Of a stretch of DNA of 64,000 nt, positions 16,129 to 25,164 are shown piece after piece (positions within the stretch are counted from its first letter, which is position 1; each line of letters begins with the position of its first letter). The stretch covers positions 62,001-126,000 of the forward strand of contig NZ_AOLW01000006.1 in the NCBI RefSeq assembly GCF_000336615.1, read 5' to 3'. The notes under the pieces were generated by a model. That model did not search any database and was not told the origin of the DNA. It saw nothing but the letters and a program-made list of their open reading frames with translations. A program made the position numbers and the translations under genes. The DNA is from Haloarcula amylolytica JCM 13557 (lineage in GTDB: Archaea > Halobacteriota > Halobacteria > Halobacteriales > Haloarculaceae).

Positions 16129-17511
16129 ATGTTATCGAGACAGTTCGTCCGGGAGCACCCCGAGACGGTCCGTGACGCTATCGAACGGAAGGGCGTCACG
16201 GGCGTGGACCTCGACGAAATCCTCGAAATCGACGAAGAGTGGCGGGAACTGAAGGCCGAAGGCGACGGCCTCCGGCAAGAACGCAACGAAGTGTCGAGCA
16301 AGATCGGCCAGCTCAAACAGGACGGCAAGGACGAGGAGGCACAGGAGGCCATCGACCGCTCGCAGGAACTCAAAGACGAACTGCAGGAGGTCGAGGAGCG
16401 CGCCGACGAACTGGAGTCCCGGTTGGAAGAAGCCCTGCTGGAACTGCCGAACGTCCCCCACGAGTCGGTCCCGACCGGCGAGGGCGAGGCCGATAACGTC
16501 GAGCGCTACCGCGAGGGGTTCGACGACCTCCGGGACCTGCCCGACGAGGTTATTCCACACTACGACCTCGGCGAGGACCTGGACCTGCTCGACTTCGAGC
16601 GCGGCGCGAAGGTGTCCGGCGGCGGCTACCAGTTCGTCAAGGGCGAGGGCGCGCGTCTGGAACACGCCCTCATCCAGTTCATGCTCGATGTCCACCGCGA
16701 GCAGGAGTACGTCGACGTGCTTCCGCCGATTCCCGTCAACTCCGATTCGATGGAAGGGACCGGCCAGCTCCCGAAATTCGACGAGGACGCCTACCGCGTC
16801 GGGGCCAGACAGGACGACGACTACGACAGTGACGACCTCTGGCTGCTGCCGACGGCGGAGGTGCCGGTCACCAATATGTACCGCGACGAGATCCTGCTGG
16901 ACGACGACCTGCCGGTCAAGCACCAGGCGTTCTCGCCGAACTTCCGCCGCGAAGCCGGCGAACACGGGACCGAAACGCGGGGCTACGTCCGCGTCCACCA
17001 GTTCCACAAGGTCGAACTCGTCAACTTCGTCCGGCCTGAGAACAGCTACGACCGGCTGGAGAGCCTGCTGGACGAGGCCGCAGAAGTGCTCGACCGCCTC
17101 GAACTGCCCTACCGCGTGCTCGACATGTGTACCGGCGACATGGGCTTTACACAGGCCAAGAAGTACGACATCGAGGTGTGGGCCCCCGGCGACGACATGG
17201 CGGACGGCCCCGACCGCGGCGGCCGCTGGCTCGAAGTCTCCTCGGTGTCGAACTTCGAGGACTTTCAGGCGCGCCGCGCCGGCCTTCGCTACCGTCCCGA
17301 ACGGCACGAATCCGCCGACTACCTCCACACGCTGAATGGCTCTGGTCTGGCAGTCCCGCGTGTCCTCGTCGCCATCATGGAGTACTACCAGAACGACGAC
17401 GGCACCATCACCGTTCCCGAACCCCTTCGCCCGTACATGGGCGGCCAGGAAGTCATCGAAGGCTCCGAGAAAATCGGCGAGAGCGCCGTCGGTGCCGGCG
17501 AAAAGGAGTAG
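16129..17511 (+). CDS. serS: seryl-tRNA synthetase
   Basis: Charges tRNA-Ser (and tRNA-Sec where present). It has 460 residues, the normal bacterial-type class II SerRS length, so this is not the rare methanogen type. The N-terminal 110 residues are the coiled-coil tRNA-binding arm (LKAEGDGLRQERNEVSSKIG, DELQEVEERADELESRLEE). Class II motifs follow: motif 2 around FSPNFRREAGEHGTETRGYVRVHQFHKVE and motif 3 around NGSGLAVPRVLVAIMEYYQ. Acidic inserts are haloadaptation. Monocistronic by spacing. Confidence 0.97.
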   Translation: MLSRQFVREHPETVRDAIERKGVTGVDLDEILEIDEEWRELKAEGDGLRQERNEVSSKIGQLKQDGKDEEAQEAIDRSQELKDELQEVEERADELESRLEEALLELPNVPHESVPTGEGEADNVERYREGFDDLRDLPDEVIPHYDLGEDLDLLDFERGAKVSGGGYQFVKGEGARLEHALIQFMLDVHREQEYVDVLPPIPVNSDSMEGTGQLPKFDEDAYRVGARQDDDYDSDDLWLLPTAEVPVTNMYRDEILLDDDLPVKHQAFSPNFRREAGEHGTETRGYVRVHQFHKVELVNFVRPENSYDRLESLLDEAAEVLDRLELPYRVLDMCTGDMGFTQAKKYDIEVWAPGDDMADGPDRGGRWLEVSSVSNFEDFQARRAGLRYRPERHESADYLHTLNGSGLAVPRVLVAIMEYYQNDDGTITVPEPLRPYMGGQEVIEGSEKIGESAVGAGEKE

Positions 17512-17622
17512 GCGGCCGCGGTCCGCTGTGTTCGGCCAGCGTTCCGCGTTCCCGTATGCGGTGCGTTACACGGCACCATATTTCAACACACCATTATATT
17601 CGTCCGTCAGCACCGTCGAGGT

Positions 17623-18333
17623 ATGCCGGACGACGCTTTCGGGCAGATGGTACTGGACTTCCGCCGCGACGACCTCGCCGAGCGGCCCCGCTATCGCCGC
17701 GACGACGACGATTTGACCGAGGCGCATCTGGCGGGCTACTTCGAGCAGCCATCGGACTGGCATCCCATCGAGCGGGACCTGTTCTCGGCGGTGACGGGAC
17801 GGGTCCTCGACGCCGGCTGTGGCGTCGGCCGGCACGCGCTCGCGCTGCAGGAGCGTGGCCACGACGTGCTGGCCGTCGACCGGAGTCCGGGGGCCGTCGC
17901 GCTCGCCCGCGAGCGCGGGGTCACGGACGCAGTGGTCGGCGACCTCCGGCGGCCGCCGGGCAATGGGTTCGATACCGTCGTCGCCCTGGGCAAGCAACTC
18001 GGCCTCGGCAGTTCGCTGGCCGACCTCCGGACGACGCTCAGCGAACTGGCGGCGGTGACACGGCCCGGTGGCCGTCTCGTCGCCGACGTGGACGCGCTCG
18101 ACCGGGCGGACCCGGAGACTGGCGCGGCCCACCGCACCCAGCCCGGTGTCGCCTACCGGACCTTCCGCGTCGAGTACGACGGGCTGGCCGGCCCATGGAC
18201 GGACTTGCTACTGCTCACACCGTCGAGGTTCCGCACCGCGGTCAGCGAGACGCCGTGGTCCGTGGACGCGTTCGTCGGGACCGAAACCGACGGGTCGGCG
18301 TACGGCGTTCGGCTGTCGCTGCCGGGACAGTGA
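17623..18333 (+). CDS. class I SAM-dependent methyltransferase
   Basis: A 236-residue methyltransferase with the glycine-rich SAM motif I VLDAGCGVGRHALALQERG, an acidic end of strand 2 (VLAVDRSPGAVALARERG) and motif at GDLRRPPGNGFDTVVALGKQLGL. After it come VTRPGGRLVADVDALD and a C-terminal substrate-facing part with WTDLLLLTPSRF. Substrate not evident. A TATA-like TTATATTCG is about 30 bases upstream of the ATG. Confidence 0.85.
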   Translation: MPDDAFGQMVLDFRRDDLAERPRYRRDDDDLTEAHLAGYFEQPSDWHPIERDLFSAVTGRVLDAGCGVGRHALALQERGHDVLAVDRSPGAVALARERGVTDAVVGDLRRPPGNGFDTVVALGKQLGLGSSLADLRTTLSELAAVTRPGGRLVADVDALDRADPETGAAHRTQPGVAYRTFRVEYDGLAGPWTDLLLLTPSRFRTAVSETPWSVDAFVGTETDGSAYGVRLSLPGQ

Positions 18334-18360
18334 CACAGCAAATCCGAAAGCAGTCGAGCC

Positions 18361-18741
18361 TCAGCGCGTGTACGTCTCGATGCGCTCGATATCGTCCCCG
18401 GCAAACGTGAACACGTCGACGAAACCGACGATGCACTCGCCGTCCGTATCGAGCAGGCGGCCGCGGGCGACGACCTCGGCTGTCGTCGTGTCGTCGCCGT
18501 CGGTCGACTCACCCGCGCTGTCTTTCTGGCGACAGTAGAGGCCGTCCAGCGGGTGCGTGGTGTCTGTCTGGGGTCGCTCTTCACGCATGAACTGTACGAA
18601 CCGGTCCCGGCCTTCGATAGTCTGATCGGGGCGGTCGTGGACGAACGACGGGGCGAGCAGCGAGGCCAACTGGTCGTAGTCGTCGCCGTCGATGGCGTGG
18701 TAATAGGCCCGTGTACGCTGACGGAGATCGGGTCGCGTCAC
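18361..18741 (-). CDS. NTF2/SnoaL-like protein
   Basis: A 126-residue cone-fold protein of the SnoaL/NTF2 superfamily: RTRAYYHAIDGDDYDQLASLLAPSFVHDRPDQTIEGRDRFVQFM, then strands ending IVGFVDVFTFAGDDIERIETYTR. It could be an enzyme with a small ligand pocket or only a binding protein. Its ATG overlaps the TGA of the peroxiredoxin gene by four bases, so the two are co-transcribed and translationally coupled. Confidence 0.8.
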   Translation of the reverse strand: MTRPDLRQRTRAYYHAIDGDDYDQLASLLAPSFVHDRPDQTIEGRDRFVQFMREERPQTDTTHPLDGLYCRQKDSAGESTDGDDTTTAEVVARGRLLDTDGECIVGFVDVFTFAGDDIERIETYTR

Positions 18742-20417
18742 GGGCCTGATTCGGGTTCCTCAGGGGTGTCTCTATCGCTCTCCGTGTCAGATGGCTCGCC
18801 GTCTGTTTCCGGGCCCGAACCGTCGTCCGGCTCGGGGTCGACCGCTGCTCCCGTGTCGCCGTCGTCGGCCATCGGGTCGGCCAGATCAAGTTCGACTGCG
18901 TCGTCGGTCTCCGTCTCGGAGGCGGCGGCGTCCGGCGACGGGCCGGCAGTCGACTGCTCGCCGTCCGGCGTGTCCTGTGCCGCGGAGTCGTTGTTTCCAT
19001 CGATGACCGTGTCGGGTGGCGCCTCAACCATCGTGGTCGGAGTCTCTTCCAGCGGGTCCGTCGGCTCGGTGTCGGCTTCACTGGCGGCCAGTTCGGCCTG
19101 TATCTCCTCGATATCGGCGTCATCGACGTCCGAGATATCACCCTCTCCGTCGGGTACCGACACTGACTCCGGCGGCGCGCCGCCGGCCGACGTCGCCTCA
19201 GATTCCGGCGCTGACGGTTGGTCTACGGGTGCAGTCGATTCGTCGGTCGAAGGCGGCGGATTCGTCGACTGGTCAGCTGTCCCCGCTGGTGTCGTCTCCT
19301 CGGCTGGTTCTGCCGCCGGTCCGTCGGCTGCGTCTCGCATTTCGTCGGCCGCATCGGCGGCTTCGGGTGATGGCATCGAATCCAGCGCCGACTCGGTAGC
19401 CGACGATGCTGTCTCCGACAGTTCGCTGTCTGTCCGTTCGACTTCCTCGTCGATATCCACGTCGAGCGAGGTGTCCACAGCTGTCTCGTCCTGTGTGAGG
19501 AACGCCGGCCGGTCGTCGTCCTCCTCCTTTTCCAGCGTCTCCAGGTCCGGCGGCCACGGACCGTCGGGGTCGGGCGGTTCCTCGTAGCCGCGGGCGGTTT
19601 CCAGCGGCCCCTCGGCGTCGTCCCGGAGTTGCTGGCCCTCGGCTCCGTTCCCGCTAGAGTAGGCGCGAGCGGCCTGTGTGAGCCAGTCGCTGGCCTGCCA
19701 CAGCGAGTTCGCCTTTGTCTTTGCGTCCTCGTAGATCGGTTTCAGGGACTCGTCGTCGACGAACCGGACAGCGGTGTCGAAGTGGTCCTCGGCGGCTTCG
19801 AACTCCTCGCGGGCCTGCTGGAAGTCGCCCTGTGCGACCATCCACTCCGACTCGCGGAAGGCCCCCATCGCCGACGTGAACGCGCGCCGACCCTCCGTGT
19901 AGTGGGCGTGGCCGACGCGGTAGCGGGCGAACGCGGTGTCGTCGCCGCCAGTGTCGGCGATGGCGTCCTTGATCTCCCCGACACGGGGGAGTTCCTGAAG
20001 GTCGTCGGTACTCCAGGCGTACTGCACGTCGCCGTCGTGGTCGATGACGACGACGGCGCGCTCGATGAGCTGCTGGCCGATGTCGTCCACGAAATCGAGC
20101 CCGTACTCGCGTGCGACATCGTGGTCAGTGTCGGACAGCAGCGGGATGTTCAGGCCGTAGCGGTCGGCAAAGGCCCGGTGGCTGTACACCGAATCCGGGC
20201 TGATACCCAGGATGCTCACGTCCTTCTGCATCGTGAAGAGGTCGAGTTCGTCCAGGTCACAGGCGGTGTCGTCACAGGCCGGGTTGAAATCCGCCGGATA
20301 GAAGGCCAGAATGACGACATCCTCGCCGAGGTAGTCGGACAGCCCGACTCGCTGGCAGTCGCCGTCGACGAGCGCCGGTAGTTCGAACAGTGGTGCCGCC
20401 GTCCCCTCTGAAAGCAC
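18738..20417 (-). CDS. peroxiredoxin (Bcp/PrxQ type) with long acidic disordered C-terminus
   Basis: About 559 residues. The first 155 are a thioredoxin-fold peroxiredoxin. YPADFNPACDDTACDLDEL carries the peroxidatic cysteine and a resolving cysteine five residues later, the PrxQ arrangement. Next come about 100 helical residues with TPR-like look (GDFQQAREEFEAAEDHFDTAVRFV, LWQASDWLTQAARAY). About 290 residues of Asp/Glu/Ser/Pro/Thr-rich low complexity finish the protein. It should reduce hydroperoxides; the tail's job is unknown. The frame opens at TTG 20432, but GTG 20417 has a TATA-like TTATAG about 25 bases upstream. Coupled to the NTF2-like gene by an ATGA overlap. Confidence 0.8.
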   Translation of the reverse strand: MLSEGTAAPLFELPALVDGDCQRVGLSDYLGEDVVILAFYPADFNPACDDTACDLDELDLFTMQKDVSILGISPDSVYSHRAFADRYGLNIPLLSDTDHDVAREYGLDFVDDIGQQLIERAVVVIDHDGDVQYAWSTDDLQELPRVGEIKDAIADTGGDDTAFARYRVGHAHYTEGRRAFTSAMGAFRESEWMVAQGDFQQAREEFEAAEDHFDTAVRFVDDESLKPIYEDAKTKANSLWQASDWLTQAARAYSSGNGAEGQQLRDDAEGPLETARGYEEPPDPDGPWPPDLETLEKEEDDDRPAFLTQDETAVDTSLDVDIDEEVERTDSELSETASSATESALDSMPSPEAADAADEMRDAADGPAAEPAEETTPAGTADQSTNPPPSTDESTAPVDQPSAPESEATSAGGAPPESVSVPDGEGDISDVDDADIEEIQAELAASEADTEPTDPLEETPTTMVEAPPDTVIDGNNDSAAQDTPDGEQSTAGPSPDAAASETETDDAVELDLADPMADDGDTGAAVDPEPDDGSGPETDGEPSDTESDRDTPEEPESGP

Positions 20418-20504
20418 ACGTTGTACAACCAAGCCCGGCTATAACAGTGTTTGCACAGTGTCACTGAACGAGTCGCTTTTATTCGCCAGCGTAGTAGCGC
20501 TTGT

Positions 20505-21020
20505 GTGGAACTGCACGTCCGGTACGAGGGTGACGACGACCCCGACAAATGTAGCGCGCGGAAACTGGCCCGGCTGGACGAGGCCGAACTCCACCGCGCG
20601 ACGCGGTCGACGCCGCCCGGCATCGTGCTCAACCCCTTCGCCGAGCAGGCACTGTCTCCGGCGGACCGACCGACCGCCGGCGACGGCGCTCGCCACAGCC
20701 GTCTGGTTGCACTCGACTGTTCCTGGGAGACCGCCGAACGGGAGGCGTTCGACCTCGAAGGGGTGCATCGCTCGCTCCCGTTCCTCGTCGCCGGCAATCC
20801 GGTCAACTACGGCACGGCCTTTCAGCTCAATACGGTCGAAGCCTTCGCGGGTGCGCTCGCCATTCTCGGGGAGCACGACCACGCCGAGCGGATTCTCTCG
20901 ACGTTCTCTTGGGGCCACACGTTTCTGGAACTGAACGAGGAACCACTGGAGCGGTACGCGAACTGCGAGGATTCGAGCGACGTCATCGACGTGCAGGACG
21001 ACTACCTCGCCGAGGAGTAG
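20505..21020 (+). CDS. tsr3: rRNA aminocarboxypropyltransferase Tsr3 (DUF367)
   Basis: SAM-dependent enzyme that transfers the aminocarboxypropyl group to a modified uridine of small-subunit rRNA. It has 171 residues with the family sequence: [69 protein letters not shown] and [20 protein letters not shown]. The fold is SPOUT-like. I chose the GTG at 20505, which has an AT-rich box CTTTTATTC about 27 bases upstream; the frame also opens further up. Its stop abuts the stop of the opposite-strand zinc-ribbon gene. Confidence 0.92.
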   Translation: MELHVRYEGDDDPDKCSARKLARLDEAELHRATRSTPPGIVLNPFAEQALSPADRPTAGDGARHSRLVALDCSWETAEREAFDLEGVHRSLPFLVAGNPVNYGTAFQLNTVEAFAGALAILGEHDHAERILSTFSWGHTFLELNEEPLERYANCEDSSDVIDVQDDYLAEE

Positions 21021-21134
21021 TCATTTGGGCGTTGCTGGCTTTTCGAGGAGCGGCGCATCACAGTGTGGACAGGCCCGCCGTGCGTGTGCCTCCAGTACAT
21101 CTTCGATGCGTTCTCCGCAGGCTTGGCACCGCAT
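21021..21134 (-). CDS. 37-residue zinc-ribbon protein
   Basis: A very short gene, MRCQACGERIEDVL onward, with two CxxC knuckles (C3/C6 and C22/C25) and a lysine-containing tail LLEKPATPK. It is typical of the haloarchaeal small zinc-finger proteins, most of unknown function. Its TGA at 21021-21023 directly follows the Tsr3 stop, making the two genes tightly convergent. It is shorter than most gene-finder limits. Confidence 0.65.
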   Translation of the reverse strand: MRCQACGERIEDVLEAHARRACPHCDAPLLEKPATPK

Positions 21135-21189
21135 GAAAGTAGTTAGCATCCAGACAATAATGTAGCTTCGCCTTCATTTTTCAGGGTAC

Positions 21190-22263
21190 TTACCAGAACC
21201 CGGCCCCGATTCCAGCCGGCGCGTCGGGTGGCGTAAGCGGGCTCGTCGGCAGGTCCGCGTCCGGGTCGGGGTCGTTGTACCCGCCGGGCGCGACGTCGTT
21301 CGGGCCGTCGGGGTAGCACAGCGACGCCAGCGCCTGGATGTGGTCGCGGCCGACGCCGAGTTCGAACTGCCCGCCGCCGTACAGATCGATACCGTGTTGC
21401 TCACAGTAGTCGATGGTTTCGAGCACCGACTCGACAGTGCCACAGCGGGACGGCTTCATGTTGAGCCACGTCGGTTCGAACGGCAGCGCCTCGATGCTCT
21501 CGACACCGGTGATGGGCACGTCCCAGGTGACGCGCGCTTCCCACCCGTCGAAAATCGGTCGGGTCGTCTCGGTCAGGTCGGGGTCCTCGACCAGCGCGTC
21601 CGGGAGGCCGGTGACGACGCGGCGGTAGAACTCCGGGTCGGCCTCGACATCGACATCAGTCCCCTCGTACAGCCCTTTCAGGTCCAGCACGCGAACGTCG
21701 TAGTCCGTCAGTTCGTCGACGAGCGCCTCGCTCCAAGACGGCGTGGAGTCGAGCTTGAACGCCAGGTCTCCGTAACGTTCGCACAGCATCGCCAGTCTGT
21801 CAGCCGTCGGTGGTGTGTCGTCGTCCGGGTCAGAGAGCCGCGTCGAGACGACGAAGTTCACCGGGTCGTACTGCCGGCCGAGCGCCGTCCCGAGGTCCGT
21901 GTCGGCCTGCTTCAGCGCCAGGTCAAGCGCCGCACTCTCGAACCCCCAGCGGCGGTAGTGGCGAAAGCGCTCCTCGTCGGGAGGGGCGGGCCACAGGTCG
22001 GCCGCTTCCAGTACCGCGGAAAACGAGTCGACGGAGTACTCGCCGGCCAGCGGAGAGTCCGCACCTTGCAACGTATCGCTGTCCTGCAGCGCGTCGTGGG
22101 CTTCAGTCGTGTACGTCACGTCCTCGCCGCTGCCGGTCTCGCCCGCACCGGAGAGCCGGATAACGGTCGTTACTCGGTCGAACCCGCTGGAAGTCGCCCG
22201 CTCCAGCCGCTCGAACGTACAGCTCTCGACGGTGACCGACAGGTCCGCGACCTGATCGTACAT
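21190..22263 (-). CDS. enolase-superfamily protein (mandelate racemase/muconate cycloisomerase-like)
   Basis: A 357-residue haloarchaeal member of the enolase superfamily. Barrel landmarks are DLAFKLDSTPSW (strand 2), VRVLDLKGLYEG, DALVEDPDL, PTWLNMKPSRCGTVESVLETIDYCEQHGI and LYGGGQFELGVGRDHIQALASL. The usual KxK catalytic pair is not clear: strand 2 has FKLDS and strand 3 has LDLKG. The reaction could therefore differ from classical dipeptide epimerase or OSB synthase. No menaquinone genes flank it. The ATG at 22261-22263 gives MYDQVADLSV. Confidence 0.75.
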   Translation of the reverse strand: MYDQVADLSVTVESCTFERLERATSSGFDRVTTVIRLSGAGETGSGEDVTYTTEAHDALQDSDTLQGADSPLAGEYSVDSFSAVLEAADLWPAPPDEERFRHYRRWGFESAALDLALKQADTDLGTALGRQYDPVNFVVSTRLSDPDDDTPPTADRLAMLCERYGDLAFKLDSTPSWSEALVDELTDYDVRVLDLKGLYEGTDVDVEADPEFYRRVVTGLPDALVEDPDLTETTRPIFDGWEARVTWDVPITGVESIEALPFEPTWLNMKPSRCGTVESVLETIDYCEQHGIDLYGGGQFELGVGRDHIQALASLCYPDGPNDVAPGGYNDPDPDADLPTSPLTPPDAPAGIGAGFW

Positions 22264-22308
22264 ACTCCGGCTTCGCCGCTCGGGCATCTAAAGCCGGCGG
22301 CGGCCTGA

Positions 22309-22554
<246 letters not shown>

Positions 22555-22604
22555 TTTTCGGGTCAGTTGCCGCCGGCATTCGGTGGCGGTTCGTCGCCAA
22601 TCAG

Positions 22605-23510
22605 CTACTTCTCAGTGGGTTCTCTGTCCGCTGATTGCCGGTCGAGCGTCGCCATGCGAACCGACGCGTGTGAGACGATGAGCTCCAGCAGCTTTTGATC
22701 TTCTTCCCCGACAGCCGTCCCGTCCGTCGTGACCGATATGACGACCGTCGTCGTGCCTTCATCGTCCAGAACCACTGCCGATACGCAATCGGTGACAGAC
22801 TCGGGGACGTCGGTGGAAAACGGCCGGTCGTGAACGGTGACCTCACCCTGTTGCTGTGTCCGGACTTCCTGTGCGAGCGAGCCGACGACGTCGACCGGCA
22901 CGGTTCGAATAGTGTTCGCGAGCGCCACTGCATCGCCGTCCCTGAGCCGGATGACGGCCGTCTCCTCCATGCCGGTCATCGTCCCGAAGGCCTCGACGAC
23001 GAAGGCGGCGACGCCGTCGACGCTGGGGGCGCTGGCGATGGCGCGTCCGTAGTTGTTCACGTCGGCCGCCTTGCCAGCGAAGGCCTCGATGCGGTCGCGC
23101 TCGGCCGCCAGTTCGCGGAGCCGACTGCGGCTCCGGGCGTCGTACAGCCCGACCAGAACGCCCGCCAGCGCGCCGACGGTGACGAGGTCCACCGTCAGGT
23201 ACGACGCTCGGGCGAGTGAGCCGGAGGTCACGCGCTGGCTGAACAACAGGAGCGCCGCGATGGCGGCAAACGCCACGGTCCCGCCGGCGGCCCACGCGGC
23301 CACTCGGGACGTGGCCCCCTCGAACACCGTGTCGCGAGCGAGCCAGACGCCCGCGTACGCTATCGCCAGCCCCATCGCCGCAAAGGGGAGCGCATCGACC
23401 GCGACCGCCACCGGAATCCGGGTCTGCTGGAACGCATGGAACACCTGCATAGCGGCCAGTACGACGCCGGAGAGCGCCAGGGCCGCCCCCGTCAGAAGTC
23501 GCTGGTTCAT
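22605..23510 (-). CDS. membrane protein with GAF-like sensor domain
   Basis: A 301-residue protein. The first about 130 residues form four membrane segments (LLTGAALALSGVVLAAMQVF, ALPFAAMGLAIAYAGVWLA, AAWAAGGTVAFAAIAALLLF, YLTVDLVTVGALAGVLVGLYD). A short coiled linker (SRSRLRELAAERDRIEAF) leads to a GAF-like domain to the end (AAFVVEAFGTMTGMEETAVIRLRDGDAV, CVSAVVLDDEGTTTVVISVTTDG). The architecture matches the input half of haloarchaeal histidine kinases, but no phosphoacceptor-histidine or ATPase domain follows. I infer it senses a signal and passes it to a partner. Confidence 0.7.
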   Translation of the reverse strand: MNQRLLTGAALALSGVVLAAMQVFHAFQQTRIPVAVAVDALPFAAMGLAIAYAGVWLARDTVFEGATSRVAAWAAGGTVAFAAIAALLLFSQRVTSGSLARASYLTVDLVTVGALAGVLVGLYDARSRSRLRELAAERDRIEAFAGKAADVNNYGRAIASAPSVDGVAAFVVEAFGTMTGMEETAVIRLRDGDAVALANTIRTVPVDVVGSLAQEVRTQQQGEVTVHDRPFSTDVPESVTDCVSAVVLDDEGTTTVVISVTTDGTAVGEEDQKLLELIVSHASVRMATLDRQSADREPTEK

Positions 23511-23560
23511 GGAGTCGAATATCGGCCCTATCACTAGAGCGTTGCGCCGGTTTCGAGGGG

Positions 23561-24172
23561 TTACTCGTCGGGGTACTTCGGCTCGCGGCGCTGGGCTCGT
23601 TCGAGGGCGCGCTCGACGACCTCGCGGACGTCGCCGTGGAAGACGCCCCCGTGGCCAGAGTACATATGTTCGACGCCTGCCGGCATTCGGTCGAGAATGC
23701 GCTCGATGCTCTCGATGAGGCGCTCGCGGGACTGGCCGGGGCGGTCAGTGCGGCCGAAGGAGCCGCCCTCGAACGCGCCGTCGTCGTGGACGACCACGTC
23801 GCCGGAGAACAGGGACGACTCGGAGACGAGCGAGACGTGGTCGTCGGCGTGGCCCGGCGTGTAGACGACCTCACAGTCCTCGTCACCGACCGTGAGCGTG
23901 TCGCCGTCGGCGAGTTCGTGGTCCCGACGCGGGTGGGAGCTGTAGGCGTACAGCGGCACGTCGAAGGCGTCGAGGACGGCGTCGAGCTGCTGGACGTGGT
24001 CGCCGTGCTGGTGGGTCAAGACGACGGCGTCGAGCGTATCGACGTGCTCGCGGATGACGTCGACGACGCCGCGCATCGCGCCGGCGTCGACCAGCGTCGT
24101 CTGCTCGCCGGTCGCGAGATAGGCGTTGCAGGTGAACGTCTCGGCCTCGGCGGTGACGTTGTGAACGTCCAT
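23561..24172 (-). CDS. metallo-beta-lactamase-fold hydrolase (glyoxalase II-like, short)
   Basis: A 203-residue MBL protein: LTHQHGDHVQQLDAVLDAF, YTPGHADDHVSLVSESSLFSGDVVV and YSGHGGVFHGDVREVVERAL supply the metal ligands in canonical order. It lacks the C-terminal helical domain of true glyoxalase II. Substrate unknown. The chosen ATG at 24170-24172 gives MDVHNVTAEAETFTCNAYL; it is the third MBL-fold gene in this window and not a close copy of the others. Confidence 0.85.
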   Translation of the reverse strand: MDVHNVTAEAETFTCNAYLATGEQTTLVDAGAMRGVVDVIREHVDTLDAVVLTHQHGDHVQQLDAVLDAFDVPLYAYSSHPRRDHELADGDTLTVGDEDCEVVYTPGHADDHVSLVSESSLFSGDVVVHDDGAFEGGSFGRTDRPGQSRERLIESIERILDRMPAGVEHMYSGHGGVFHGDVREVVERALERAQRREPKYPDE

Positions 24173-24332
24173 ACACGAAGCCTGTGGCGCGGCCCGCTTG
24201 AGTGTACTGTCCGCCGGCAACCCGACCGGAATTGGGTATCTCGACTCACAGTGTCGAGAAAATATCGAGTATCAAACACGATAGTGTCGCCGAGTGATTT
24301 TTCACTAAGAACGTCATAGTTGTACACGTACC

Positions 24333-24518
24333 ATGGGGTTCGGGAGCTACGACGAATCGGAACAAGACAATCAGGAGTACGACACAGACTTCGAGGACGA
24401 GGACGGCCTCGATGCTGAAGAAAACGCCCACGAGGGCGACATCGAGTACGAGTTCACCGCGTCGAACGACGAACTACTCGATAGACTGGAAGACATCAAG
24501 GACAACCAGAACACGTGA
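24333..24518 (+). CDS. small acidic haloarchaeal protein (61 aa)
   Basis: A 61-residue, very acidic protein starting MGFGSYDESEQDNQEYDTDF, ending in a short amphipathic helix (ASNDELLDRLEDIKDN). I match it from memory to the haloarchaeal DUF5786 family, of unknown function. It is followed by the DUF99 gene with a GTGA overlap, so the two are coupled. Confidence 0.75.
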   Translation: MGFGSYDESEQDNQEYDTDFEDEDGLDAEENAHEGDIEYEFTASNDELLDRLEDIKDNQNT

Positions 24519-25066
24519 AATCAGGGGCACGGGCCCTCGGCGTCGCGGAGTCGTATCGGGCGGAAACCAGTCAGTTCGCTGGCGCCGTCGTCCGCGCCAG
24601 CAGAGTGGCCGACGGCTTTGTTTTCAGTACTGCCACAGTCGGCGGGAGCGACGCGACCGAGACGGTGTGTGCGATGGTCGACCGACTGGACCGCGAGGAC
24701 GTTCGTTACCTGTTGGTGGCGGGTATCGCGCCGGCGTGGTTCAACATACTTGACCTCGAACAGATTCACGACCACACCGACCTGCCGGTCGTCTCGGTCA
24801 CCTTCGAATCCTCCCCGGGGCTTGCGGGAGCCATCCGCGAGGCGTTCGACGACCCCGATGTCGTGCAGGACCGGCTGGCGACCTACCGTGCCCAGCCGGA
24901 ACGCCGACCGGTGACGGTGAACGACGAGACGGTGTACGTCCGGAGCGTCGGCCTCGACGACAGCGCCGCCGCGGATGTCGTCCGCGCGTTCACACCAGAG
25001 GGCGGCCGTCCGGAACCCCTCCGGGTCGCCCGACTGGCTGCGCGGGGACTGGTCGAGATGGAGTGA
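24515..25066 (+). CDS. DUF99 family protein (endonuclease V-related)
   Basis: A 183-residue member of the archaeal DUF99/UPF0215 family, which is related in fold to endonuclease V. Family landmarks are RALGVAESYRA at the start, FVFSTATVGGSDATETVCAMVDRL, VRYLLVAGIAPAWFNILDLEQIHDHTDLPVVSVTFE and a C-terminal PEPLRVARLAARGLVE. A DNA-repair nuclease role is possible, but the family is poorly characterised. The GTG at 24515 overlaps the stop of the DUF5786-like gene by four bases. Confidence 0.82.
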   Translation: MKSGARALGVAESYRAETSQFAGAVVRASRVADGFVFSTATVGGSDATETVCAMVDRLDREDVRYLLVAGIAPAWFNILDLEQIHDHTDLPVVSVTFESSPGLAGAIREAFDDPDVVQDRLATYRAQPERRPVTVNDETVYVRSVGLDDSAAADVVRAFTPEGGRPEPLRVARLAARGLVEME

Positions 25067-25164
25067 CTCACGCAGCGGGAGCGACCGACCGGATGCGGTA
25101 TCGTATTGCCCATCGAAACAATGGACCGCCCGGATTCACCTACTTCAGCTACCCCAACGACTTA

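Noticed and set aside
18553-20381. Long plus-strand serine-rich frames opposite the peroxiredoxin gene.
   Set aside because: They are mirror frames of the acidic tail: Asp/Glu codons read back as serine, valine and arginine.
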